A DNA stretch of 64,000 bases from Furcasterigmium furcatum (taxonomy: Eukaryota; Ascomycota; Sordariomycetes; Glomerellales; Plectosphaerellaceae): contig BCIA01000005.1 in assembly GCA_001599815.1 (NCBI GenBank), positions 1,157,088-1,221,087 on the forward strand, read 5' to 3'. Positions 53,262 through 64,000 of this stretch are shown one piece after another. Positions within the stretch are counted from its first letter, which is position 1; the number at the start of each line of letters is the position of its first letter. The notes below the pieces were generated by a model. That model had not been told where the DNA came from. It was given only the letters and a program-made list of their open reading frames with translations, and did no database searches. A program made the translations under genes and the position numbers.

Positions 53262-54632
53262 ATGGAACTCACAAACGTCATCCTTCCCTTCCAGGACTCC
53301 GTTGGCCGCTGGGATATCCAAACCACCAACGGCCAAGTCTCCTCCATGAGTCTCTCAGAAGCTCCCTCCTCAACCCCTCCATCTCTGTTGCTCCCGAGTC
53401 TCTGCCACGCTCACATCCATCTCGACAAGCCCTACCTACTCACCTGCAACCACCCCCCGTCCCCCTCCCACCCAGACTACACCGACCTCGCCCCCCAGTC
53501 CGGATCCTTCCAGGAAGCCCTCTCCAGCACCTCATCCGCCAAATCCCGCTTCACGCCCTCGGACCTCCTCCTCCGCGGCTCCCAGCTCCTCGCCTCAAGC
53601 CACCGCCACGGCGTGACCTCCCTCCGCGCCTTCGTCGAAATAGACCACACAACGGGCACCGCAGCCCTCGAAGCCGCCATCACCCTCAAGCAATCTTTCT
53701 CCCACCTCCTCCACGTCCAGATCTGCACCTTCGCGCAGGACCCCCTCTTCTCAACGCCCCACGGAGAGCTCAACCGCGCCATCCTCGCCGCGGCGCTGGA
53801 CGACTTCGCCCCCTGGATCGACGCCCTCGGCACGACGCCCTACGTTGAAGAGACGGAGGAGGCCGGGCTGCAGAACATCCGCTGGGCAATCGACACCGCC
53901 CGCCGGCTGGGCGTACATCTCGACTTCCACATAGAATACAACCTCGACGCGGACGAGGGCGGGTCGCTGGGCCACATCGACGACGTGCTGGACCTCCTGG
54001 AGGCACAGGGCTGGCCGGCCGGCGACGGCGCGAAGACAGTTGTCCTCGGGCACGCGACGCGGCTGAGCGCCGCGTCTCACGAGACCGTTGCGCGTCTGGC
54101 AGGGAGGATACGAGAGTCGGGGTTGCCCGTGTATCTCGTGGGCCTGCCGACGAGCGATCTGTACATGATGGGGCGGCCGGGCACCGAGGAGGAGGGGGTA
54201 ACCCTCTCCCGCCCCAGGGGAACGTTGAATGTCCCCCTTCTCATCAGGGAGTACGGCCTCAGCGCCTGTCTGGCTGTGAATAATGTCGGGAACCCGTTCA
54301 CGCCGCACGGGAACGGTGACCCTCTGACCCTTGCTTCATGGGGAGTTGGGCTGTATCATGCCGGGAGCGTCCATGATGCAAAGCTGCTGTATGAGTGTGT
54401 GAGCACGCGGGCGAGAGAGGCGATAGGCCTCGGAGGTAGGGGTGATGATGCATGTGAGATTGTGGAAGGAAAGACTTGGCCGCCCATGCTGCTTGTGCAG
54501 AACGAGGCCGCGATCAGTCTGCCTGGGAAAGGGGCTCAGGAGGTGATGCGGGTGGAGGCACGACCGCGGCTTGACATCAAGGATGTGGTGTGGGATCCGC
54601 CAGAATCTTGCAACCGACGTGTCCTGCAATGA
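53262..54632 (+). CDS. Cytosine-deaminase-like amidohydrolase
   Basis: An intronless 456-residue protein of the metal-dependent amidohydrolase superfamily. After an N-terminal beta segment comes LPSLCHAHIHLDKPYLL, where H-x-H binds the metal and LDKP is typical of cytosine-deaminase/isoguanine-type enzymes. Further ligands are expected in VHLDFHIEYNLDADEGG and VLGHATRLS. The late NNVGNPFTPHGNGDPL replaces the DDVxDPWYP segment of CodA; the usual catalytic Asp position appears as Asn, so activity on cytosine should not be assumed. It likely hydrolyses or deaminates a cyclic N-heterocycle in the cytosol. The N-terminal 100 residues are Ser/Pro-rich compared with bacterial enzymes. It is divergent from eS7. 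Confidence 0.85.
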   Translation: MELTNVILPFQDSVGRWDIQTTNGQVSSMSLSEAPSSTPPSLLLPSLCHAHIHLDKPYLLTCNHPPSPSHPDYTDLAPQSGSFQEALSSTSSAKSRFTPSDLLLRGSQLLASSHRHGVTSLRAFVEIDHTTGTAALEAAITLKQSFSHLLHVQICTFAQDPLFSTPHGELNRAILAAALDDFAPWIDALGTTPYVEETEEAGLQNIRWAIDTARRLGVHLDFHIEYNLDADEGGSLGHIDDVLDLLEAQGWPAGDGAKTVVLGHATRLSAASHETVARLAGRIRESGLPVYLVGLPTSDLYMMGRPGTEEEGVTLSRPRGTLNVPLLIREYGLSACLAVNNVGNPFTPHGNGDPLTLASWGVGLYHAGSVHDAKLLYECVSTRAREAIGLGGRGDDACEIVEGKTWPPMLLVQNEAAISLPGKGAQEVMRVEARPRLDIKDVVWDPPESCNRRVLQ

Positions 54633-54823
54633 TTAGCCCACATCACATCATCGTAGACGCTCTGTCATTGGGACTTGCATTGAGTTGTCATGATAATTCA
54701 TTCATTCATCCAGTCTGCCAGTGTTGGCAAGGCCACGCTCACGGCGTTTACATGACCATATTAACAGTCCAATATGCCGAGCAAGGACCGATGAAGACAA
54801 CTTATGTTCATGGCATTGTCGGC

Positions 54824-57086
54824 CTAGTCCAGCTTGGGCTCTAGCCCCTTCTCGTCTGACTTCGACTCATCCAGCTGCTTCACCCTCTTGATGAGCCCAA
54901 CCGCAACTGCCGCGCTCCTTCCTTCCTCGACCTGCTTCGTGAACAGGACATCGCTTCCGGTGGCACGCATGGACTTGCGCCTCTCGCGCTCGGCGATGCT
55001 GAGGCCGAGACCCTGCTGCTTGTTGGCCTCGAGCTCCTCGAGCCGCTTGAGGCGCGTGTTGTACCGCTGGTTGCGTTCCTTGCGAATCTGCTCCGAGCCG
55101 AGCTTCTCTAACACGAAGCGCACCAGGGACCGGAAGACGAGGAAGATGTGCTCGCTGATGAAGATGGTGATGGGCAGAGCATACCAGCCGCCGGTGCCGA
55201 TCTGAGAAGTGCCGAAGAGGTGCACGATGGCGGCTGTGGAAATGCTGCCAAGCCAGGTGAGCAGATCGAGCGAGTAGATCCATGGGCCGATGCCGTCGGT
55301 GCGGACGGGAGCGGGGCGCTGGTGCTCGATGCAGATCTTGAGGAAGTCTGACCGCAGCTCGATCCAGTTGTTGATGAGGAAGCCCAGGGGAATGAGAGGC
55401 CACACGGGCGAGAAGAGGGCGAGGTATCCGAATTGGAGGACAATCTCGCTGATGTCTTCCTGCACATCATATGTGGGGAGGGTGGACTGGACGCGGGCGC
55501 GGTGGAGGAAGTCAGCCTCATCCGTGTCGTCGCGGACAACGGACATAAGCATGGCGTCCTTGGAGTGCATGCGGCGGACCTCGCGCCACCAGCCGCTGAA
55601 CTTGTGCTTCAGGAAGGGGAGAATGTTCTCTTCGAAGAAGCCCGAGAGCTGTCCGGTGACGACGAGGGCGATGACTTCGTTGCGGAGTCTGTCGGAGTCG
55701 GCGGCGAAGGAGGTGTTATGGAATGACTTGCCGAACTTGCCCAGGACCTTGCCGATAATCGTCTCCAAGTAGGGAATGACATCGTCGCCAAAGGGAACAT
55801 AAACGAAGGCCGTGAGAAGGATGGGGAGGTAGTTGGTGATGATGTTGAGAACGAAGATCTTCTGCGTGAGGGACATCTCATGATGGTCGGCGGTCCGGTG
55901 GTTCTCGAACTCGGTAAGCCGGTCTGCAAATTCCTCCAGGTACGTCGTGATATAAGGGAGGGCAACAGCGAGCAGCACGGTGGGCAGATATTCCTATTGA
56001 TGATCAGCACATTGCAGACCAGTAAGATACGCATGAACCCACCAAGTAGTACTTGTACGGCCCTTCGTAAGACTCGGAGATGAGGACCTCGATGGCGAAC
56101 ACGCTGACGATGATAGCACCGAGGATGATAGCAGAGAGGGCGACGAAAGGAAGCTGGAGGAGCTGGCGCATGGCCTGCTTCTTCTTGGAAAAGTGGTAGT
56201 GCTTCCGTCCTCCTTCGTCGGTGTGCACAGACTCCCACTTGAACTGGGGGCGGTTGACCTTGACGTGGTGAATACCCCTGACATTCCAGCGAATGCTCAG
56301 GTCGACCTCTTGCAGCTTCCAGTACTCCAGGAAGACGGTGCACCAGACGCATGTCAGGATGGCGTACGACAGGGAGTATTTCGAGAGAAACTGCCAGGCG
56401 AAGACGCCAGTGACGGCAGGGAAGATGAGGAAGACCAGGTACGTCTGGATGAAGGCGAAGTAGAACGCCACCTTGGAGCCCCAGAGGTCGCGGATCCTGT
56501 CGAGGTCCTCGTGGTCGAGAAAGATGTGCTTGCTGAGGTGGCCGAGCAGGTTCTGGTTGACGCGCTCGTTGTGCAGGGGAAAGATGGCCTCGACGTTCTC
56601 CCACTTGCCCAGGCCGGGGGTGACGCCGGCGCCGCCCTGCTCCTTTGACCAGTTGACGAGGTGGTAGACGGAGAGGATGTCCTCTGACTCGTAGTGGCCG
56701 TCCACGATGGTGTTCTTGTGGCCGCCGGGATGATCGGGCACGATGCCGTACAACCAGTCCTTGACCCTGGACTTGTACACCAAGTTCCCGAGGAGGTCGC
56801 GGGGCGCCTTGACGAAGATGAGGAGGGTCTGGTCGTAGCCGGCCCTGACCTCAGTCTGCAGGCCGGCTTCCTCGAGATCCGTGAGCAGCATCTCGAGCTC
56901 CTGGCTCGCTGTGTCCGAATCTGAGGCCCTGTCAGATGTGTGCTCGGGGACGGGGAGGCGGGGGTGAACCCTGGACTCACCAATATTACCGAAGTTGTAC
57001 TTGACGACATACTTGTCATTGTACGTCTCGCCGGCAGTCCCGGGAGGGGACATCATGATGGTAGGTACCCTGATGAGGCCTGCCAT
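54824..57086 (-). CDS. TMEM16/anoctamin family scramblase or channel
   Basis: Three exons on the minus strand: 57086-56981, 56920-56043 and 55993-54824, giving 717 residues. The first intron (60 nt, GTGAGT donor) keeps the frame; spliced text reads KYNFGNIDSDTASQELEMLL. The N-terminal cytosolic ferredoxin-like domain is followed by about ten membrane segments. Family blocks include YFAFIQTYLVFLIFPAVTGVFAW, EYWKLQEVDLSIRWN, the helix with FVYVPFGDDVIPYL, and LGFLINNWIELRSDFLKICIEHQRP, which carries acidic calcium-site residues. Close fungal relatives (Nectria and Aspergillus TMEM16) are calcium-activated lipid scramblases; this is the likely role, at the plasma or cortical ER membrane. A Lys/Glu-rich C-terminal helix (residues 640-717) follows the last membrane segment. 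Length is normal. Confidence 0.93.
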
Positions 57087-59468
57087 TTTGACGTGAAATG
57101 GGAGTGGTCACAAGGAGAGGTATGAGAAGATGTCGAAGGGTTGAGAGCGGGCCTCGGACGTTGAGCGAATGGCCTTCAGAAGGCACAGGCAGGCGAGGCT
57201 CCGGATCAGCAGCAGGAGTGCTAGGCGCCCGCCTGGTCGAATAGAGTCGAGTCGAGTTGGGGTCGTTCTGATTGCGAAGCAAAGCACTGGATCGGACGGG
57301 GCAGGAAAAGCAATTGACAGCAAGGCACTCGAGGAGGGATTGAGGTGAAGTCAAAGATGAGAAAGCTCCGATTCTGCCAGACAAGACAGATTCCCCACTG
57401 CCTGCTGCGAGAGGTGACGTCTGCCTCGGGGAGATCCTTTTTCGGGCCCGCGAGTGTGTGGTGTCTGGGCGGGCTGGCGAGCTGGCGAGTCTGGCTGGAC
57501 CTGAAGCAGGTCCCCTCTTTACCGACGGGGGAAGAGGAAGAGCCCAGCGAATCCAGCCTGAGAAGAGACGGACAAGAGCCGAGCTGGTGTCCTGACGCGT
57601 CAGCGAGGCACCAAGAGCCCACCAGCGGCGGCCCGCCAAGCTCCCGTGTCACCCGTTTGCCGCAGAGCCGCGCCTTGGATGCCGGGTCAGGCCAATCATG
57701 GAGTCGTCGGCGGTCATGGCGTTCCCACTTCAGCCGCGATGCGCCGTTGACAAGCCAAGGTCCTGGGACAAGCGCCGAGGGGGCATGTCGAGAGCCGGTG
57801 CTGTTGTCGTTGTAGGTTGAACGTCTTCAATGACGACTGTGGAAGGAGTGTCAGTGACGGAGAGAGAAAGGCGCCAAGCCGTGCCAGAATGCGGGACGAC
57901 TGGATTCGCCCTGTAGGGCAGAGCGATCCGCCAATCACGGCGGCGGGACAGGGTTGAGGCTCTTGGCCAGGCACTCCCCAGCGTCCCTGCCCGCCCATCA
58001 CGTGTGCCTTCCCCACCTCGCAGAGATCCAAACAGAGCCTGATCTTGCGCTAACATTCGCGGGAGCGGCTTCTACTCAGAGGAGATGGTCATCCATCGTC
58101 CGTCGGGTCCCTTTCTCACTCGACGCCTCGAGGCCGAGATGCTGCAGTCAGCTTTTCTCACCTGCATCACCGACAGCCCTCGACATGCAGTCCCTTGACG
58201 CTGCACTGGCCATTGATCAATCACACCCATTCAGCCTCACCGCCTCTCGGAGAAGGCGCCATTCGTCGCCATGAGATGAATTCACATCACCAGCTGTGGG
58301 CGTCTGCCTCTCGGCCCCCAATGCTACTTGCCCCAGCACTAGGACCAGGATTTGGCTCAGACTGCCTCTGAAGGACGAGGATCTCGTCCACCAAAGCCGA
58401 CATCCTGCCAAGAGCCATTCCAGGTCCGACGTGGAAAGCCACCTGCGCAGTCCGAGCCCAGGTTGGCAGGTGATGGCCAGCCATCCCCAACACCATGCAG
58501 TCCCTACAGCACCAGCTATCTTTGGAGCTCTTGGTGGCTGGGAGCACTGGCGGTGCCACAGCAGGCTGAACTGCCCTGTCGACAGCAACCTGCAAGGATC
58601 ATTCCACTACCCCACCTGGAACCAAGGGTTCTCTCTCTCCTCTGTCCGAACTGCGGAGAACTTCCGGCGGTTCGCTGAGCATCGGCCGACGATGTTGCCA
58701 TCGATGTTGCCATATCGCTGGCACCTGCGAAGGATAGTCCACAGGCTTCTCGTACAGTCACACTCGAAGTCGCCGTGGCCAGCTCTAGCATGACTCGATA
58801 TCAGGGGAGATGGTGCCTGAGACACGGCACTTGGGGATCTACATACAGCGCCGATCGACTCGCTGCTGGTCCGGCTGGTGTCACCATTGGCACGAGTTCC
58901 CGTCAGGCCGCAAAGCGTCGACTCGTCAGAAGGAAGCTCCCGGTGACTTACTCGATCTCTCTGTGCTACCAATCTCCTTCCGCTGATCGCCATTCCTCGG
59001 CCGACCATCCCCCCTCACATTCCGCCCGGGTCCTTGCATAGCTCCCGCTAAAGTCCATCCGGAAGGTCCCAATGCCTTCGAGCTACCCCTGGACCGTTCT
59101 CACGGCGGGAAAACATGGCCGCCCACGCAGAACATGACCGTTCCGAGTTCTGATGTGTCCGGGGAAACACTCGATTGCCTGAATCGACCCTGACTCGCCC
59201 AGCGCCCTAGGACTTTGACCATCCACCTGCCGCTTTCGCAACGTTTGCCGGGGTCATGCTATCGGCCTCGACGTCACCAAGAACCGGCCCCCGGGCTGTG
59301 AATGACATCCGCAGCGGGGAAAGCAACACTGCGCACGTAGCGGTGCCTGGTACGACCCGGGCGATGCATTGTCCCATAAATTGATCGTCCTCCCTCTCAA
59401 GACGAGGAGGTCGCCGTCGTTGCTGTCCCAGGTGACGTTGCTGTTCTCGTCCTCTTACCACCGCCACG
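57087..59468. other. 2.4 kb divergent intergenic region
   Basis: The longest gene-free stretch, between divergent TMEM16 and carboxypeptidase genes. ORFs on both strands are short and mutually overlapping, with no family resemblance. It may hold long 5' leaders and regulatory sequence. Confidence 0.4.
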
Positions 59469-60866
59469 ATGAAGCTCCTCACCGGTCTCGCCGTCACTCT
59501 GCCCCTCGTCTCCGCCAGGAGACTGGCTCCTCGTGGCGAGTTCGTCTCCTACGACGGCTACAAGGTCGTCCGCGTCGATACCCACGCCGACGCCGAGTCG
59601 GTCGAGAGCCAGATTGCGAAGCTGCACACTGTCAACTTCAGCCCCGGCTCCAAGGACCACCTCGACCTCGCCGTCGGGCCCGACGATGTCGCGACCTTTG
59701 AGGCCCTCGGCCTCGACTTCACGGTCGTCCACGAAGACCTGGGCGCCGACATCAAGTCCGAGGGAGGCCTGAAGCCTTACTCCGGGAAGGACGATGCTTG
59801 CCCTGCCGAGCTGCCTCACATGGATTGGTTTGAGTCCTACCATCCGTACGACGACCATCTCGAGTTCATCAAGGACCTGCATCTTGCTTTCCCCAAGAAC
59901 TCCGAGATCGTCCACGTCGGTGAGTCGTACGAGGGCCGCGACATCAAGGGCATCCACCTCTGGGGTGAGAATGGCAGAGGAGGCAAGCCTGCCGTCTACT
60001 GGCACGGCACCGTGCACGCTCGCGAGTGGATCACGACCATGGTGAGTGTTCGGGACAGCCCCTGAGCCAGATCGGCCCGCTAACACCGAACACAGACCGT
60101 CGAGTACATCGCCTACCAGCTCATCAAGGGCTACCTCACGGAGGATGAGGAGGTCAAGGACTTCCTTGACTCGTACGACTTCTACATCCTGCCCGTGGTG
60201 AACGTCGATGGTATGTCTTCCCTCCCAAACCCATCCCGCAGTCCACCCCCTCTGACATCCCCAGGCTTCGTCTACTCCCAGACCACAGACCGCATGTGGC
60301 GCAAGAACCGCCAGCCCCGCTGCAACGAGGCCTGCGTCGGCACCGACCTCAACCGCAACTGGCCTCACTACTGGGACGTCCCCGGCGGCGCCTCGACCGA
60401 CCCGTGCGCCCAGTCATACCGCGGCCTCGCCCCCGGCGACACCCCCGAAATGCGCGCCTTCGTCAAGTACACCGACAAGGTGGCCAGCGCCAACCCCGAC
60501 GGCATCAAGCTCTTCATCGACTGGCACGCCTTCGGCCAGCTCATCCTCCTCCCCTACGGCGGCAACTGCTCCGCCCGCGTCGACAACTACGACCGCCAGA
60601 TGGAGCTCGCCGGCAACACCGCCGCCGCCATCGAGGCCGTGCACGGCGCCGCGCACGTCTACGGCCCCGTGTGCGACGTCCTGTACGCCGCCTCGGGCGG
60701 TTCTATGGACTACGTCTTCGACGTCGCCGGGGCGGACCTTGCCTGGGCTATGGAGCTGCGCCCCGCGAACGCTGCGGGCGGCGGCTTCGTCCTGCCCGCG
60801 GACCAGATCCTGCCGACGGCGGAGGAGAACTGGGCCGGCATCAAGTACCTGCTCAAGGCTATGTAG
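59469..60866 (+). CDS. Secreted M14A zinc carboxypeptidase
   Basis: Three exons: 59469-60041, 60096-60210 and 60265-60866, giving 429 residues. It has a signal peptide (MKLLTGLAVTLPLVSA) and a propeptide of about 100 residues (YDGYKVVRVDTHADAESVESQ...), as in pancreatic-type procarboxypeptidases. The catalytic domain starts near DWFESYHPYDDHLEFI. Zinc ligands are H183 and E186 in HGTVHAREW and H317 in IDWHAFGQ. R260 in TDLNRNW binds the substrate carboxylate and E393 in AMELRP is the general base. All are present, so the enzyme should be active after propeptide removal. It would cleave C-terminal residues from extracellular peptides; specificity (A- or B-like) is not determined here. It converges with the WSC gene. 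Confidence 0.95.
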
Positions 60867-61222
60867 GGCATATTCTAGCAAGATACAGAAATTCAACCTC
60901 ATCGTGTGGGAGCCAACCATTCGCCCAGTGCCAAAGCCATGCCTATACTCCAGTGGAAGAAGCCGAATTAAGCGAGTAAATCCCTCCTCAAGATTTCTCA
61001 CCACAGTTATTCTCGTGCCAAGCTTGAACATATATGAGTTTGACCATTCGGAGAAGATTATTGTCTGATGGTCCTCCCTGATCAAGGGGCACCATCACCA
61101 CATCTTCGGTCATATTAACGGTACAGCACTTATATTAACAGGATCCTAGATACGATCCATCCAAATCCAGTCAGAGGACATTCCTATCTGCCCAGTCTCA
61201 TCCCATCATGTCAGAGGCACAT
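60867..61222. other. Convergent 3' intergenic region
   Basis: AT-rich sequence between the 3' ends of the carboxypeptidase and WSC genes; holds their polyadenylation regions. Confidence 0.4.
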
Positions 61223-63144
61223 CTAGGAGCTGCCATAGCGAATACACTTCTGCCCCGGATCCACGCGGCGGTTCTCGCCCAGGCAGTCGGCGTACTGGAC
61301 TTTACACCTCCTCTTGCGCTTCTTAAGGTCCTCGTCCTCCTTGTCCCCAGGACCGTGGCCAGGACCGTCGCCTCCGCGGCGGTCACCATCGTGGCGGTCA
61401 CCCTCGCGGCGATCACCATCTGGGCCATCACCGTGGCCGCCCCCATCGCGGCGCACCTTATTACCACCCTTGCCGCCGTCCTGGTTCAGGTTGGCAAAGA
61501 CGGCGATACACTGGTCGTATTGCTCGATGCACGCGAGCGAGCACGCCTTGTAGAGGTCCTTGCGCTCGAACGACGGGCACTGGCTCCAGTGCTTCTCGGT
61601 GTAGCACTTGAAGTGGTTCCCGCGCTTGTGGTCGTTCTGCTCGTTGTTGCAGGCGACGATGGGCAGGTCGATGCCGCCGACGGGGTTGCCGGGGCCGTAA
61701 TCATAATCATCGTCCGTGGGCTGGATGCAGGCGTTAGTCGGCTCGGGGATGGTCGTCGGCGGAGGGGCGGTGCCCGTGGCGGGAGGCGTGGTGCCGGGCG
61801 GTGGGGTGTTGCAGGGGACGGTCTTCGTGACGGGGGGGCTGCCGCCCCTGGGGGGGTTCTTGCGGAGGCAGTGGTGCTTGGAGCAGGACCCCTTCTTGTG
61901 GTCGCACTCGTTCCCGCAGTACCTCTCGACGGCCTTGCACCAGCGGACGTAGTCGAAGCACTGCCAGGCCTTGCCGGCGCCGGCGGACTTGAAGCAGGCG
62001 GCGGACTCGAGACGGCACTGGGCGCGGGCCTTGGTGCAACTGTCCTGGTCGTCCCAGTCGGGGAGGGGGGAGCTGCACCAGTCGCCGCAGCAGTAGTGGT
62101 CAGAGGGGATAACGGTCGTGCACACACCGGGGGCGGTCGTGGTCTTGGTGGTCTCGTACTTGGTGGTGGTGACCGGGGGCTGAGTGGTGCCGGGCGCCGT
62201 GGTAGACGTGACGAAGGTCGAGCCGGGCTTCGTAGACGTGTACGATCCGGGACCAGTCTCGGTGTAGGTGTCAGTCTTCTGAGTCTGCGTTGTGCCCGTC
62301 GGCTGAGGCGTGGAGGTGGTGCTGCCCACGACAGTGGTGCCCGGGGGGTTCTCCGTGCCGCAAGGACGAGAAGACTTGAAGGACTTTGCCTCCCAGAGCT
62401 GAAGGCGGTTGGCAGCACCGCAGAGCAGGTCAAGGTCGCCGGTGCAGGGCGTATCACACTGGCCAAAGGGCACCATGATAGAGTCGGCCTGGAGGATGGT
62501 GCCGCACCAGCACTCGCCACCGTGCTCGAGACCCGCCAGGGGCAGGCCCTGCTTGCTGCAGGAGTTCAAGCACAGATCGGGGGTCATCTCATCGAACGGC
62601 AGGTCAATCTGGAAGGCGAGGGCACGCTTTCCCTTGGTCAGATCCGAGAAGCAGCCTTTGGAAGTGTAGTTGGCGATGTTGATGTAACCCTTTGCGAAGG
62701 TCGGGTCGACGTAGACGGAGAGTTCGTTATCGCCACCACAAGTCTGCGCGAGATTACCTCTGCAGGCATGGTCACACTGGGCCTCATCCGCGGGCTTGGC
62801 GTTGAGGACATTTCCGCAGTAACAGTCGCCGTAGTACTTGAGGGCGGCGTAGCGGAAGTTGTTCCCTGCATTGTGTTAGACCATGTTGCGGTTGTGAGAG
62901 AGGATCGATATCACGCATGGTGCTCACCCTTGCAGATAGCTTGGCATGTCTCGACGGTCATATTATCCGAGATGACATTGGACCTGAAGGGAAGGACCGT
63001 GCCGTCGGGGTCGTTGTAGCAGCCAACGTAGTCGAAAGGGGTGAAGTAGCTTGGGCATTGAGGGTACTCGGTGTTCCAGGCGAGGGCCGGCTGAGCCAGC
63101 AGGGCCGCAAGGACTGCCCCCTTCCACCATGCGAGGAAAGACAT
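61223..63144 (-). CDS. Secreted protein with two WSC domains and a Cys-rich C-terminal region
   Basis: Two exons, 63144-62928 and 62865-61223, giving 619 residues. The signal peptide is MSFLAWWKGAVLAALLAQPALA. The first WSC domain spans about residues 36-125 (FDYVGCYNDP..., TCQAICKG-NNFRYAALKYYGDCYCG across the intron). The second spans about 140-232 (KGCFSDL..., GLEHGGECWCG). WSC domains bind cell-wall glucans. A Thr/Pro-rich linker (PPGTTVVGSTTST..., likely O-mannosylated) leads to two Cys-rich blocks (YCCGDWCSSPLPDWDDQDSCTK; CSLACIEQYDQCIAVF). Between them and the end is a Gly/His/Asp/Arg low-complexity segment (GDRREGDRHDGDRRGGDG). There is no transmembrane segment or GPI tail, so it is probably a soluble wall-associated protein rather than a Wsc sensor. 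Confidence 0.88.
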
Positions 63145-63774
63145 GGTGCTTACGGTGTTTCTGGATCTTGTATGGTTATTAGAAGATCCCAGAGGGAGGC
63201 CTTGCTTTTGGGACCAGCAGGGAAGGGGTGTGGTTTAAGTAGAGGTCGGCCGGCGGGTTCGAGGCCGGGCCTGTATGCTCCTAGACATACATTCAACCCA
63301 CAGGGCGTTGATGCGGGCGACTGTATCTGAATGGACACGTTTTCATTTTGTTCATTGTTCCCAATTGGGAATTGTACTGAAAGCCGAGATTGAAGCCGCG
63401 GGTTTCAGGGGGGCGAGGTTTGCGACGACGAGGCTATGATCGTGGACGAAACAGAATCTCAGCCACCCAGAATCAGCCACCAGACTTAATATGGAGAGAG
63501 CGTTTGCTAAACGTACCGTAGTATGTAGTAGGTACTTCCTGGTTAAACAACTCCCGATTCCAGAATGTGGCTTGTATCAAGTGGAGAGCAAAATCATGAT
63601 GAAAGGTTAACGGAGTTGATTCCCATAGGTCAGGTACTTCCATGTAAGCATTTCAATTTTCCTTGAGTGTGATAACTAACTCTGCGATGCTTGATAACTT
63701 CGAGAAACTGTCTACCATGATCATACAGGGTTACCTAAATAACTGAGACTCAGCATTGGCAAGCACTTAGCCCC
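63145..63774. other. Intergenic region at right end
   Basis: Holds the promoter of the WSC gene and the 3' flank of the partial gene to the right. It is AT-richer than its surroundings; no repeat or gene recognised. Confidence 0.35.
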
Positions 63775-64000
63775 TTACTCTATCCTGCATCCGATTCTCA
63801 ACGCCGCCAATCTGTCCTCCAAGCTCGGTCCAGCGGCAGTCGCCACGTTGTCCCGGCTTGTGGCTTCGCCTCCGCCCTGGGTCTCGCCCTCATGCCGGCC
63901 ACCATCATCATTCTCGGTAGAGCCGCTGGCTTCAGACACTCTGGCGTCGCTCATGACATCGCTCTCAGGCCGTCCCTCCTCATCCTCGCCCTCGACTCCG
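63775..64000 (-). CDS. C-terminal end of an acidic protein, partial
   Basis: The minus strand is open from the window edge to the TAA at 63777-63775, about 75 codons. The text is acidic and hydrophilic (VEGEDEEGRPESDVMSDARV, ENDDGGRHEGETQGGGE) and ends in the short helix SLEDRLAALRIGCRIE. It looks like the disordered tail of a larger, probably nuclear or cytosolic, protein whose body lies right of the window. The family cannot be identified from this piece. Confidence 0.5.
   Translation of the reverse strand, partial: GVEGEDEEGRPESDVMSDARVSEASGSTENDDGGRHEGETQGGGEATSRDNVATAAGPSLEDRLAALRIGCRIE

Noticed and set aside
61208..63019. 603-codon open frame on the plus strand
   Set aside because: It lies exactly opposite the WSC gene, whose Cys pattern, signal peptide and intron are convincing. 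The Ala/Val/Gly/Leu-rich antisense text is the mirror of GC-biased codons.

Overview
The window is nuclear DNA from a filamentous ascomycete, most likely a Sordariomycete. Genes are GC-rich and separated by roughly 0.3-2.4 kb. They are interrupted by short (about 50-70 nt) GT...AG introns with CTAAC/CTGAC-like branch sites. The gene families are fungal: DUF3176 membrane proteins, Zn2Cys6 regulators, HeLo/NACHT proteins, WSC proteins, fungal TMEM16 and dynactin p62. Gene models were built by hand from splice sites and reading-frame agreement; none has been tested by a search or by RNA data.

Region 1 (1-8.6 kb) is metabolic and accessory: the 3' end of an allantoate-permease-type MFS gene, a DUF3176 membrane protein, a Zn2Cys6 regulator, a monocarboxylate-type MFS transporter and an NAD-dependent epimerase-like gene. 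Region 2 (9.2-14.6 kb) has two divergently transcribed paralogous secreted proteins with Kex2-type pro-regions, then a cell-surface protein with a C-terminal hydrophobic tail. Region 3 (15.3-22.7 kb) has a NACHT (NLR) protein with no C-terminal repeats and two intron-rich MFS transporters (Dal5 type and DHA2 drug/amino-acid type). Region 4 (23.5-39 kb) has a secreted arylsulfotransferase-like protein, a GST, a secreted ferritin-like protein, a nucleoside-deoxyribosyltransferase-like protein, a four-helix membrane protein, a large conserved protein (DUF8004-like) and a 2EXR-type protein.

Region 5 (39.6-48.5 kb) is the most unusual. It collects the N-terminal parts of fungal NLR/allorecognition proteins without any NACHT domain: a frameshifted Helo-like gene, an intact Helo-like gene with a downstream partial copy of its 3' half, a frameshifted HeLo relic, a patatin-like stub, and an apparently intact SesB-like alpha/beta hydrolase ending in a short Gly/Asn-rich motif. 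Together with the NACHT gene at 15-17 kb, this looks like a heterokaryon-incompatibility/NLR locus undergoing birth and death.

Region 6 (49.4-64 kb) is mostly housekeeping: dynactin p62, ribosomal protein eS7, a cytosine-deaminase-like amidohydrolase, a TMEM16 scramblase/channel, a secreted M14 carboxypeptidase, a two-WSC-domain secreted protein, and the 3' end of an acidic protein at the right edge. No rRNA, tRNA, CRISPR array or intact transposon was recognised.
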